Shown: piece by piece, positions 37,245 through 48,699 of the stretch | Numbering within the stretch: position 1 is the stretch's first letter | How the letters are laid out: each line of letters opens with the position of its first letter | Assembly (NCBI GenBank): GCA_013399015.1 | Contig: VWZX01001164.1 | Coordinates: 558,001-622,000, forward strand | From: Galbula dea | Taxonomy: Eukaryota; Chordata; Aves; Piciformes; Galbulidae | Direction: 5' to 3' | DNA: 64,000 nt | Notes under the pieces: generated by a model | The model's input: only the letters and a program-made list of their open reading frames with translations | What the model was told of the DNA's origin: nothing | Databases searched by the model: none | Translations under genes and position numbers: made by a program

Positions 37245-38998
37245 TCACTCAGTGGGCTGCCACGAAGTAAATATTTTCACAAATATATTATTTTCTACAA
37301 AGGAAGCTTTTTCTGGAGGAGGCAGATAAATGTGCTTGCTATGGGAGCTTTATGGCCACTACAGGCCCAACTGTCATTCCTTCGGTACTTCCTGTCAGTC
37401 TGACTAAACTCTGTCATCCTTCAACCCAGTTTAAATTAACAGGTAATTTGTAAATGTCACTTCAGGTTAGGCCGCTCATTTTGTTTCTACTCTACCAATG
37501 CAAAGTCTAGGACTAATTTTTCTTGTCTTCTTTTAATAGGATTTTCATTTATAAATAGAATTATGTTCTGAAAATAAATTACAGTAAGTGATGCACAGAA
37601 CTGGTAGCAGCAGCACTTTCATAGAATTTCAAGCACCTACATCAGAAGAGATTAATAAAAACACTTCAAAGGCTAAATTCTATTTAAGCAGAAGACAGCT
37701 TTTGGTTAATATTTAATCTGAGTAACTGAGATCTTGGTTGAAAATATAATTTTTTAATATCTAAATTAATTTGCAAAACAAAACCATTAATTTTGCCTGA
37801 GAGCTTTCATAGTGCAAAAGTTTCAGTAATTTATTTGGGAAAAAAAAAGTTAAAAATGTAATTCTGTAGTAAAAGTCCTTATTTTAATATGGAATTTATT
37901 TTTAATGCAATATGTTATATTTGATCAGCAGTATTGCTTTATGTCTGTACTTTTTTAATGATTGCTAATGCACTGCACTGAGTAAGGAAAAGAATTAGAC
38001 TTTTTGTGGTAGTTTTTAATTTGTAAAAGAGATTGCTCTTAGGTTCAGTATTAACAAATAAACATTGCCCATTTCTTCAAAGGTAGTACACAACTGAAAA
38101 AAGTGCAATTTCACTATACTACAGGCATGCATGATAGGATCTACTGCAGTATTTTTCATTTACATGTTTTTTTAAGTATTATGGTTATAATGTGTGATTT
38201 GATTGTTCACCTCCTAGCAATCTCATACCCCACTGAGCTGGGGGAGCTGTTTGCATAGTGAGACTTCTGTGCCTTTCTTCTGCCTTCTTGTGGTATCTTC
38301 TTTTCCCTCCACCCTTTAAGGAAACCTTGCATCTTTACAGCAGAGATACTCACTTCATGCGTGGAAGGGAATCTGAACATCTTCCTGTACTTGCAAAAGT
38401 TTTCTAGGCTTGGGCAGGATCTTGATTGTCCCCTTACAACAAAAGCTATTGTCTGATCCCTCTTTTGGCTTCAGTAGTAGCCAAAGTCAGCTGTGTGGAG
38501 TGCCGGCCAAAATCCAGTTCTTTTCTTTCACTGACCTCTCTGTGTTTATTTTATGCTCTTCTGCTGTCATCTCATTTATTTATTTTCTGCACACTCTCAC
38601 TCCTGTTTTCTTCTTTTTCCTCTCATTCTTAATGTTAAAGCATTTAATCTGGATTTTTGTGCCTTTTTTATTCTTGTTGATTATGTTTCTTATGTCTTTC
38701 AGCATGTCCCTTTTAATATCCCATCAGCACCCAGAAGTGTACCTGTAGCTGCACAGGTATTTTGTAGGAGATACATAGCAGCCCAGGGTATCTGGAAGAC
38801 AAAGGTATTCACTGTGCATAGTGAAGTAGTAGCAAGGATTCTTCTCAGTGACTTGATGAGCAGAAATTCAAGAACCATAGCAAAAGGATTTGGCACTGGG
38901 CCACCAGTGATGAATGATTACATTGGCTGCTGCTCTGGTAATTAACATATAAGAGATATCTACATGGGAGATTGCAATATAATATGACACAAGTTAAC
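37245..38998. other. Noncoding sequence, no feature seen
   Basis: Three overlapping plus-strand frames at 38410-38945 are hydrophobic and pyrimidine-driven and resemble no family. No repeat was recognised. Confidence 0.5.
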
Positions 38999-38999
38999 T

Positions 39000-39021
39000 A
39001 ACTCTCTGTTAACTCTCTGTT
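39000..39021. repeat. Exact 11-bp tandem duplication
   Basis: The unit 'aactctctgtt' occurs twice head to tail (39000-39010 and 39011-39021). It probably arose by replication slippage. Confidence 0.9.
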
Positions 39022-41110
39022 AAAGAGCTTTAAGTTGGTTTCATTGCAACTGCATTTTTAGCTTCCACTCAGACAACATCCATATTACTTAAAATCCCAT
39101 GTCTAGATTGTAGTTAAAACTGTAAGCACATCATAAATGTTATTGTAAAGGCTACTTCAGATGGTTTAAAAGTGACGTTTTTAGTGACATTAGCAGTATC
39201 AGAGCCCAGTATCAAATACTGAAAAAGCAGTTTTTCACTGTGCAATAATATTGACTTATTATCAGAAACATAACTTTTCAATGTAAATAATAACTGTTTA
39301 GTTTAAACATTAAAGGTCTTACTTTATTCTGAATGTTAAATTGGCAGTAATGCGGGAAGAGTCTAGGACTTGAAAAGAGAGCCATGATGTAATAAGTACT
39401 AACTGAATTTCCCTCACTCTGGTTCATGATAATTAGTAGGAATGCATGTCTAGTTGGAATGTCAGTTGTTTTCTTGTGTTTTATTGGGCTTTAGCTGTAA
39501 ATGCAGCACCGGTCCATTTTTTCCACATAACTCACCTTAACATGGTTTCACAAACTGATCAACTCAGATTTGTTGTGTATTCCCACTGTATAACATAGAA
39601 AAGGTCTTGTGGCAAAGCAGAAGTAAGCTTGGATCTCCTCTGTATGGCCTAATGTGAATCAATATAAGGGAATATGATGAAACTTAGGAAACTGACCTTT
39701 ATGTGAACCGGCTGCTGGTGTTCATGAAATTCGAACTAAGACTCAGTTCTAGGAAGACTGTGGAAGAGCTAATATTCTGAAATGCTGACAAAAAGGAATC
39801 CACTGTGAAATAAATGCCTGTCTGCCTGTCTGACCATCAAAATTAAAGCAGAGAAGTAGAAATTTATTGCCACCTGTCCCAGAGACAAATATGCGAGATA
39901 GATGTGCACTGCTTTCTCCAGTATGACATCTGGAGGAGCACTTATTGTCTATCAAAGTTATTGCAAAAAGAACTGCTGTGTCAGTTGCCCTAATTCCACT
40001 TAAATACATGGAGATTCTTTCAGCAATTAACTGAGCAGTACTTTGGATGATTCTTTGAGCTGTTTGTGTTCACTCTACATCAAAAATTCACAGAAGGCAA
40101 GGTAAGATGTACATTTCTCTTTTAATCAGGATATTTTTTTCCCATTTTATGTCTTACTTTTAGTTTACTTGAGAAGGTCAAATGAGCATGTACTTGACAT
40201 TTATTGCAGGGAGAACACTATGGAGGTCTAGGTATAAGGTCATTGCAAAGGTCATTACTAGGACACAGCATCCTCTGGATGTGGTTCCCAGTATTTCTAA
40301 AAGTGCACCAATTTTGAATCTTTGTTGACCTCAACCCTCTGTTTTACAGGCAGGAGGTTAAGCAAAATTCAAAGGTTATCTCTAAAATGTCACTACTTTA
40401 ATGAATTACCTTTTTTATACTTGAATTTTTCTTTCCATGATAAATTGTCTAGGTTGATATGTCTCTTAATGCAGAATATGTGAGTGTTCCCAAGAAGTCA
40501 TGTTGTGCTGCCTAGCAGGTGTTTTTTACATGTGATTCCTTTTTTCAAAACTGGATCACACTTTATGAGTTGCACTTTGTTTATCTTCTCCTGACTGAGA
40601 GCTAGAGGAGTTGAAGGTGATGTTTTTAGATACAAAATAATGACATTCACTAACCCAACATCTAGCTAGCAGCATTGAACAATGTGTTGTAGTGACTATT
40701 TGTAACAACTTTCAATATGACAGATCAGTCTTTTAAATATAAAATTAGTGATAGTTTAATTTAATCTTATACTTCATAATATGTACCCATTTTATAGAAT
40801 CAGCCTTAAAGCATTTTAGATTACAGCCCTTGTGATGAAGCTTTAGCTTAGCATTAGGCCTAAATGATAACTTCAAGCTACAATAATAATGAATATGGAC
40901 CTTATATTATTTTACGTGAGTTTTCCAAAACTGATTTTTAGCACTTCAGTTTCTGAGATTCAAACAGAATCCTTCTGGCTGATTCTCCACATGCTTGGAG
41001 GGAGCAGTTATGCCACACTAAGGAAAACATAGGCCAAGATTCTCTTAAGTTTGCTGTCTAGTATTGGGAAGAGAGGGAGCATTAGGTTTAGCAAATAACT
41101 AACAGTTGAG
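39022..41110. other. Noncoding sequence, no feature seen
   Basis: Unique AT-rich DNA up to the LTR. No internal retroviral sequence was recognised next to the LTR, which supports a solo LTR. Confidence 0.5.
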
Positions 41111-41114
41111 ACAG

Positions 41115-41884
41115 TTTTCAAGGGTTGAGGCTGGGCTGACCACCAACCCAATGACAGATGCTCCTTGTTACCCCTTCTTCCCCTCCAACAGGAAGGGAAA
41201 GGGGATAAGAGAGACAGAGAGACTTGTGGGTTGCAAAATAAAAATAAAATTACTTTAATAAGAATCATAATGATAAATGAAATATATACAAATATGTACA
41301 AAACCCAATACCGAACCCCCCTTGATGGTAACTACATCACCACTGATACTGCAGCAATAGGCCTCAGCAGCAGATGAGTCAGGCTCAGGGGCTGGGTCCT
41401 GGTACTGGATGCAGGAACTTAGGGATCACCAAAGCACAGGAGAAAAGGAAGACCAGAAAAGAAGAACAAAACTCGCAAGGGAGAGCAATCTAGCAAGGGA
41501 GAATAATCTCACAAGGGAGAATAATCTAGCAACCTAGCAAGGGGGAACTCACCCCCAGTTTATGTATCAAATATAACGTATATGGGATGGAATACTTTAG
41601 TTGGTCAGTTTGGGGTCACCTGTCCTGTCTGCTCCTCCATGGAGGTGCAGCCTTTACCCTGTGCCCCCCAACGTGAGACACAAGATTTAGCAGTGACCTT
41701 GCTTTGCATGCCAGGCCCTGGTAGTAAATCTAAACATTAGGCCTTATCACTGCTAGAAGCTGGCTGTGTCTGCAAAAACATGTTGCTAGTCTCAGAAAGT
41801 GCAGTTTCTCAGTGGAGCATTAACTAAAAAGTAAAATCACAGAACATTAGAATTAGTTCTGTTCTAACCCAAACAAGGACAACA
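41115..41884 (-). mobile_element. Solo ERVL-type LTR, minus orientation
   Basis: Read on the minus strand it begins 'tgtccttgtttgggttag' and then carries ordered features I associate with avian ERVL LTRs: 'aactgaccaactaaagtatt', a TATA-like 'gatacataaactggggg' (plus 41552-41569), an ATTAAA poly(A)-type signal (plus 41254-41259) followed by T-rich sequence, and a 'caacccacaagtctctctg' U5 block. An LTR drives and terminates retrovirus transcription. A lone copy is left when the two LTRs recombine. No gag, pol or primer site was recognised on the 3' side. The ends are approximate; 'acag' flanking both sides is a weak target-duplication candidate. Confidence 0.75.
41474..41549. repeat. 18-bp tandem repeats inside the LTR
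   Basis: Units around 'gcaagggagaataatct' start at about 41476, 41494 and 41512 (18-bp spacing), and a fourth starts at 41538 after an 8-bp insertion. They lie on the U3/R side close to the TATA-like site, a place where LTRs often carry enhancer repeats. Confidence 0.8.
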
Positions 41885-43599
41885 GGTGAGGGCAATCTTC
41901 CTCAAAGCTGTTGCATTAGACTGAGAAAAGACTGCATCCATATACAAATGAAAAGTTTATCTTTGCAAGCAGGAATGCTATAGTCTGTCTATTTTTCAAT
42001 TAAGTCTGGATTCCACAGTGCATTGGATCTATCACAGTGAAAAATGTAGGCTAATAGTTAATAATACTGGTCAGTAATTACTACTATTATACAGTCCAGA
42101 TACCTCATGAGGACATGTTCCCCTGATTCTGTTTAGTTTTGTATAGACCGTAGAAGAAGCAATTCTTGAGCCATAAGAGGGGTAAGCCAAGTTTAAGACT
42201 ATGCAAGTAGATTCAAGAAACTTTTCTGTTGTGGTTATTGATGGTGTTGCTGAAAGTAGTCTGTCACAGTGAGAGCTACCCCCTTTACCCTTACATTGCA
42301 TGCTCATTTTCTCATTTTGAAATATTAGGTGTTGAAAGGCTAAAAGTGAGCTTTCTTGGTAAAGATTTATTTCAATATTTAATCAAGAAGATTTTTCAAT
42401 ATTAAAAATCTCTAAAATATTTTCTTAAAGTGAAATAATTACTTGGAGGTGCCAGTGGTACAAAGTTTAGCACCTTTTTCCCAGGGATATATAATTACGG
42501 ATTGATGAGGACAAGAAATTGGTGTAGACAGGTGTTCTCCCACAGCATCATCCCTCTTGGTGGACTGATGACAAATGAATCCTTGTAATAGGAGACAAAA
42601 TTCATGTTTAAATGTTTCTTCTCCAGCCAGATGACTCACAGAACTGTAAAAATACATATCCTTGTTGGGCCATCTATCTGTTTGCAGGAGACATCAGTTG
42701 ACAATCCTGCTGTGTTAGCCACAACCTAGACAGCAAGTGCCCATTATAAGACCCCTTTCAGTTGCTAACTGAAATAATTAGATTGAAAATTTCCATTTTG
42801 TTTCAGAATTGTGCTGATAGTGTTCTGCTATTTCAGATAATAAAATGAGGGGAAACGTTGCTTTGTCTACGTTCGTTACCTTAAGTTATTCTGTTACTGC
42901 TCCATGGAAGGAGGAAGGACTGGCTGTTTTGCAGCAGTGACAAACATGTCAGTGTTGCTTTCAACACCACCATGAAGGAAGAATGAAAGTTTGGCTAATT
43001 CATTAACTGCTATAAAAAAATCCAGTCAGGGAGAGTTTAGTTAGAGTTCAGCAGCTAAATTCCTCAAATGTTAATATTCTTCTTTCTTTTCTGTGGCAAG
43101 ATTTAATCTTTTACATCAATGAGTGTGGAGATTGTATCCCTAGAGAGCACCAATATTTCTTCCTTCCCCAGAGCTGCTAAAGTAGAGCAGGCTTTTCCTG
43201 CAATGATCCTGCCAGCTCTAAAACGTGGGCGCTTAGGCACTTGAACACCAAGACTGAGAGTGAGAATAAACTTTTCTGTTATCTCAGTGCCCTTTTGCTA
43301 TATCCGGGGACTCCATTCCAGTATGAACAAGGGTAGAAAAAGTGAGTTGGTAAGTTGGATGTAGGAGCTGGGAGAAAATTATGGGAAAAAGGTGGAATGA
43401 TGAGGCTAGGGTGAAGAACACTAAATAAAAAAATGCTCCCACTAGAGAAGGAAAGAAAAAGACAGGTCATGTAAGGAGCGTGGCACTTGAATGCTGTCCT
43501 GAAGAACTGAATTCTTATCATGTCTGTTAAGCTGGAGAAAACTTTTAAAAATTCAGAGCAACAGAGGTCTACAGTAAAAGCAAAAAACTCACATTCCTC
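41885..43599. other. Noncoding sequence, no feature seen
   Basis: Unique DNA flanking the LTR. A 128-codon minus frame at 43279-43665 has no recognisable domain. Confidence 0.5.
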
Positions 43600-44250
43600 T
43601 TTGACCAAGAGCCCTCGGGGCAGGGTGAACTGGGTAGAAGAGCAAAGGGGAGACAGCTTTGTCATGGACTGTTAACAGCCTGAGACATGCCGGGTTTTGC
43701 ATGTGTTTTATTGTGTTTAAATGTCACTTCTGCTAACAGAAACTTGTGTCCTTGAAGGCCAACAGATCCTGGAAATGGGAGGACCATTCCTGAGCCAGTA
43801 CAGAAGTCTGAGCCTCCTAATTGTCTGTATATGCTCATGTAGTCAGGGAGAGAAGGGGAGAAAATGGTCACTGTCATCTATAGCAAGAGCTCCTGGCCCT
43901 GGGGTGCTCATATGAAAGGGTCTTCAAGAAAGTGTGTTTACTTGTCAGTATTCCATGCAATATTCCCAGAGATGGAGATGGTAAAAGACTGTTGGTAAGA
44001 ATGTTGGAGTTAGCTAAGTGTTGTCAGTGAGGTGAGGTTCAGCACAGGCTATAGCAAGGGAGAGAGGTGGCACAGGGCTAGTGCTGGCCTGAGTCAGGCA
44101 ACCAGGGCAGCTGACAGAAACAATCCATACCCCTGGCTTCATCAAGACAGAACTAGGCCTTGCTACCCAGCAAGAGTTGGTCATTCCAGACTGGAGGAGA
44201 AAGGAGCCTGCTGACTGCGTGCGGACTCCTGGAGCAAAAGAGTGTAACGT
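43600..44250. other. GC-richer patch of unknown nature
   Basis: Visibly less AT-rich than the flanks, with frames on both strands (for example 43662-43877 and 44014-44268 minus) but no known protein family, splice-bounded exon pattern or CpG island. It may be an old repeat, a noncoding exon or simple compositional variation. Confidence 0.3.
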
Positions 44251-44689
44251 GTAAAGTTGTAATTTCATAAATTAGTCATTTCCTGATTATCTACATGGGC
44301 ATAGTTCCCTATTCTACCTTTAATGAAAATATGGGTTGTTAAACTACTGCTTTGCAAGTGGGATAATTAGGTTTCTGGTTTTAGTACCAGAAAAACTTAG
44401 TGTAATTATCTCTAGGTTCATTATGATGGCTTGAGTTTTTGTTGTAATTCCCATAAACTTAAACCCAACCTTTGCTGCTGCCAATGGTAACAGTACTACA
44501 CTTGTGTCTGTTGACCCAGAAGTGTGTTTTCATTACCCCACAGAGGTATGCTCTGATTTAGTTGAAGTGCTTCATAACTAGAATAGGTCAATAGGAAGTA
44601 CACTTGAACAAATAGTGTTGCATAATGCTTAATAGTAAGGAGAAACAGTGTTAGGCATCTCAGAAGAACCCAAAATGAGCAGGTATTTT

Positions 44690-44830
44690 TAACCTTATTA
44701 GCTCTGTGCCTCAGCTTCCCACTTGTAAAATGGTTTACAATTAAATGAACCAAAGGGATATTCTGAAAATAAATTCATTAATGTTTGAGAAATATCCAGA
44801 TACTATACCATGGAGGGTAATAGATGATCT
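44690..44830 (+). mobile_element. MIR-like SINE remnant, plus orientation
   Basis: 'gctctgtgcctcagcttccc' followed by 'acttgtaaaatgg' is close to the MIR core ('ctgtgcctcagtttcccc', 'atctgtaaaatgg'). About 70 bp further on, 'gtttgagaaatatccagatact' resembles its 'gctttgagatc...gat' tail. This is the clearest MIR-like copy of the window. The ends are approximate. Confidence 0.6.
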
Positions 44831-45199
44831 CACAAGTTAATGAAAATTCTTTGTTCTGTAAAATACAATTTGAATAAGAGTGTGTACTGAGGAAGATGGG
44901 GGGACCAGTCCCTGGACAGTGAGGATAACAAAAATATGGAATACTTGCCCTGCTCCTTTGTTTAGCACCACCTGCCTAGGTCACTGACTGAAGTGAGTAT
45001 TTCCTGTGGGAAAAATTGGTAGTGTAATCATATAATTTAAAACCATATTGTAAATCATGAATTTAAGGGACATGAATTAAGATTATATGACTGTTAATGC
45101 CACCTTAATTGCTGCCACAATGAGCCACTTTACTTCTTATGTTCCTGAACTTTGCTTGACTTTGCAACAGCAGAGTTTCTTTAATCTAGTGTTTTGTGC
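44831..45199. other. Noncoding sequence, no feature seen
   Basis: Short unique stretch with no recognised feature. Confidence 0.5.
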
Positions 45200-45220
45200 A
45201 TATATATATATATATATATT
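45200..45220. repeat. AT dinucleotide microsatellite
   Basis: (AT)n of about 10 units followed by a T-rich run and 'tatatgtatg'. Simple repeat. Confidence 0.9.
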
Positions 45221-48200
45221 TTTATATGTATGTTCTTCAAAGTCAAGTTAGCAACTGAAATTAACTCCATGAGCAGTTCTTTCAGTGTCACACACAGGAA
45301 TTCAGGGGTAAAAAAGCCATTACTGCTAGTGATAGCTGTCTGACCTCATCTTTCCAGATTGTGCTGGATATTTGCATAAGTCTAAATATATAAAGTGCAC
45401 TAGGTGCTCTTTACAGAGTGCTTACTAGGTCTGTTTGTAGTACTTCTCAAAATATTTTGGAGGAAAAACTACTTTAAAGAGTATTCTGTTAGTGCTAAGT
45501 CTGGGCTATTTTAGCCAGCACCCAGCATCACTAAGAAAGGAAGAAACAAGATAAAATGGATGACATTCCTCTTCTAACTGCTCTTAGCCTGTATCAGGAT
45601 CTTACATATTTGCATTAAAAAAATGTCTCTGTGTGCACAAGCTTTGTGGCTACATACTCTGGAGAAGCAATCTGACTCCAAGCGTCATCTGTCCCTGGAG
45701 CAGAGACATCCCCATGAACCTCCATCCTTTGTTGATGGCAGCTATGCGGTGGAATTACTTCTTTCCAGGTAGCAGCACAGCTGGTGTTTCCTAACCAAAC
45801 CTTGGATTTTCCCAGGATAAAAAGGGGAGGTGCCTAGCACATCATCATCATTTGTATGCCAACTGAGAGTATTTTTTTAAGTGGCAATAATTAAGCAAGA
45901 GCATGAGCTGTTAGGAGGCAAATTATCTATCCATCTGATCCAGGTAGTTGCACTTAAATAGACATGGGAGACAGCACTAAACAAAACAACCCAAAATTTC
46001 ATTTATATACTAGTGTTCCTGTATGGATTTTAAAGGAAATTAGGGAAGGAATGTATTGGACTGTATTTCTTGGGTTTAGTAGTGTTAAGACATTGAAATG
46101 CTGTTATGTTTTGGATTTTGTATGTCACTTTACTGCTTTGTGCTGTTGTATTGTTATTAAAAATATTCTAGTTAGACTGATCATGAAGCCAGATAGTAAA
46201 AACCCACTAGTTTAGATACCAGAACAGAAAATTAAGGAGATTTGACTTCTGAAATAGTAAAAGAGGCTCTTACCCTTCCAAAGTCTATGCTGAGGCAAAG
46301 CAGCACATCTAAGTAATGCAAGTAGAGCACAGCACAGCTGAGGAAATACTGGGAATGGGAACATGGTACTCATTGGCTTATGTTCCTCAGAGATACATGC
46401 AGAAAGGCCATAGGTGTGCATCTGGAGCAAGGCAAGGCTTGAACTCAACTGCTCCTGGGTCCTTCTCTGTAGGTCTTAGTTAATTTGTATATTTGCAGAT
46501 ACAAGAATTTTGGCAGCTTCACTGAAAACACAGTCTGTTTGATTTCACCAGTTGTTTAAAGTAAGCAGGCTCCAACATCATTCATACTGAGAGCTGTTTG
46601 TGCAGCAGCTGCTTGTGAAAAATATGTCATCTGCTTAAGAAAACCACCACTGTTCAAGACTGAAAATACCATACTGCATTAGCCAATTTGTTCAGGGAGC
46701 TTTTCTTTCAAATTTGTTGCTAGCCCATGCTCAGAAGCTATAAACTACTAGCTGGTCTGGTCCACTGAAACACAGGTATCTATCTGGAAAGAAGAACTTG
46801 TATCAGCTGGGAAGATATAATTAAAGTTTCAGGCTTACTTCATACCCAGGTGGAGACTTTAAAAGACTTAAGGGAATTTAGTGCTAATCCAAAACTAGTA
46901 TCTTCCAACTGACGACATGATGGGCAGAATGGAAATGTAATTGGAAGGGCATTGGAGGGGGACTTGGAGAGATTACAGAAGAGAGAGAAGAGAGGATTAG
47001 ACAAGCACAGGAATAAGTACAGCAACTTCAGAAAATTACTTAATGCAATGCAGTTCTTGTGTCTTCATGATATTCAGGATCCTAGGCTTGTCAGAGAGTA
47101 CAATACTACACACTTTTCAGTTCTGTTACAGAAATCTGCATCTGAGAATGCAAACTGTCAAAGCCTTTACAAGCTAAAGGAAGCCGCTTAGGAAGATGTA
47201 GGCAGTTCCTCTGACAATGCCTCCTGTTAATCCTGCCATGTGTTAAGTCATCTCCCCTTATCTTCAGATCTGTCAAAGCTGGACAAGGGAACAAACTTTA
47301 GAATGTTCTTCCTTATATCATGTGGAACGTGACCTCACAGATGTGGAGGTCTATGATGTATTTACACCCACAGATCTTGCCTAATGTTCAGATAGCCTCT
47401 TTGAAAGGATTTTTTGGGAGGGTTCTCTCTAATTGTCTTGGCATCTTCCATGGCCTGAGAGTTCCTTTTTGCCATGTCATATAATCATTTATTCCAACAA
47501 GTGTTCAGGAGGTACAGTTAGGGGTTAAATCAGGCTGAAAGCGTGTGCATACTCTTCTTATGACTTTGCCTCCATCTTCATTTCCTAATGTTGCTTTCAC
47601 ATTATCTTTGTCTCTTCACAATTCTACTTTTCTTTTATTGGTCCTTTTCTCCTTGATTCTGTCCCTCCAAAATTATTTATTTCCTGTCTCTAATTTGGAA
47701 TGGATCTGTATGCTGTTCTCTCACTGCCAGCCTTCTTGCCTCTACCTGATGATTGGCAGTCTTTTCTAACCATGAGGGGAATTTGGCATGCAGCAGAGCG
47801 CTAGTCTTAAGGAGCAGATGCTGCCCAGAGGGACAGCATGGCAAAAGCAGTGGAACCTGATGAAATCCAGTAAGATCACTTTAGATCCAAGTTAGAAAAG
47901 GCAGATTTTTAAGTTATATGTTATATTGCAAGATAGGGTAAGGAAATTAATGAAGTCTTTCCCTTAGAATGAAGGGCGGGACATATTTTTTCTGATTTTA
48001 CTTATCATTATAATTTTAAGGAGCAATTGCAGATGAGAAATGATATCAATGTAGTTGATCCAAGAAGCCAGATAGAAACTTAGGATCTTCTGATAGCTCC
48101 AGTTAGGGAAGACACCGAGATAGATAGATAATTCTGTAATCTTGTTTGATGACACAACCCTGTTGTGCTTGCACATAGGAGGCATCAGGCAGCCAGAAAC

Positions 48201-48389
48201 AATTCCTATCCACATCACCAAGGTCTATGTAGCAGCATTGCCAGGAGGACTCTCTAGTCTTCTCTAGGCTTACACAAACTGAAACTCACTGTTTTCTCAT
48301 TGCTTAGATGCCTCCATCATACTTTCAAGCAAGATCCAGCAAACCTATTCTTTAAGATCCGTTCCTTTTCTGGATTCCTCTTTGTTGTC
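45221..48389. other. Noncoding sequence, no feature seen
   Basis: Unique DNA. No frame reaches 100 codons and none resembles a known protein. No transposable element was recognised. Confidence 0.5.
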
Positions 48390-48484
48390 TTTTTGTTTTG
48401 TTTTGGTTTTGTTTGTTTGTTTTGTGTGTGGGTTTTTGTTTGTGGTTTGTTGGTTTGGTTTTGGGGTGGGTTTTTGTTTGTTTT
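48390..48484. repeat. 95-nt pure G/T tract
   Basis: Every base on the plus strand from 48390 to 48484 is G or T, built of TTTG-like and GT-like words with G runs at 48430-48432, 48463-48466 and 48468-48470. The minus strand is pure A/C. It is more irregular than a plain microsatellite. The frame translated through it on the minus strand (Lys/Thr/Asn/Gln-rich) is a composition artefact. Confidence 0.9.
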
Positions 48485-48699
48485 CAGCTTTGCTGTGAAT
48501 CTTTCAGAGGTCTTAAGTAAGCATGAGCAGGCCAACATCCACTCTTTCCTGACAATGCCCAAATTTTTTTGCTTTTAAATAATGCCTACAAGTTATGGAT
48601 GCCTTTCTGTCCCATATGTACCTTCAATACACCTGATTTTATTTTTTTTTTTTAATATTTTGTGGTGATAGGACCCAAACATCATCAGGAAAGACACAG
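48485..48699. other. Short noncoding stretch with T run
   Basis: Contains a T run near 48639-48653. No other feature. Confidence 0.5.

Noticed and set aside
38410..38945. Three overlapping hydrophobic plus-strand frames resembling membrane proteins
   Set aside because: The hydrophobicity comes from T-rich codons in a pyrimidine-rich stretch; all three frames look the same and none matches a family.
48317..48562. Lys/Thr/Asn/Gln-rich minus-strand frame
   Set aside because: Direct product of the pure A/C strand of the G/T tract; no real protein signal.
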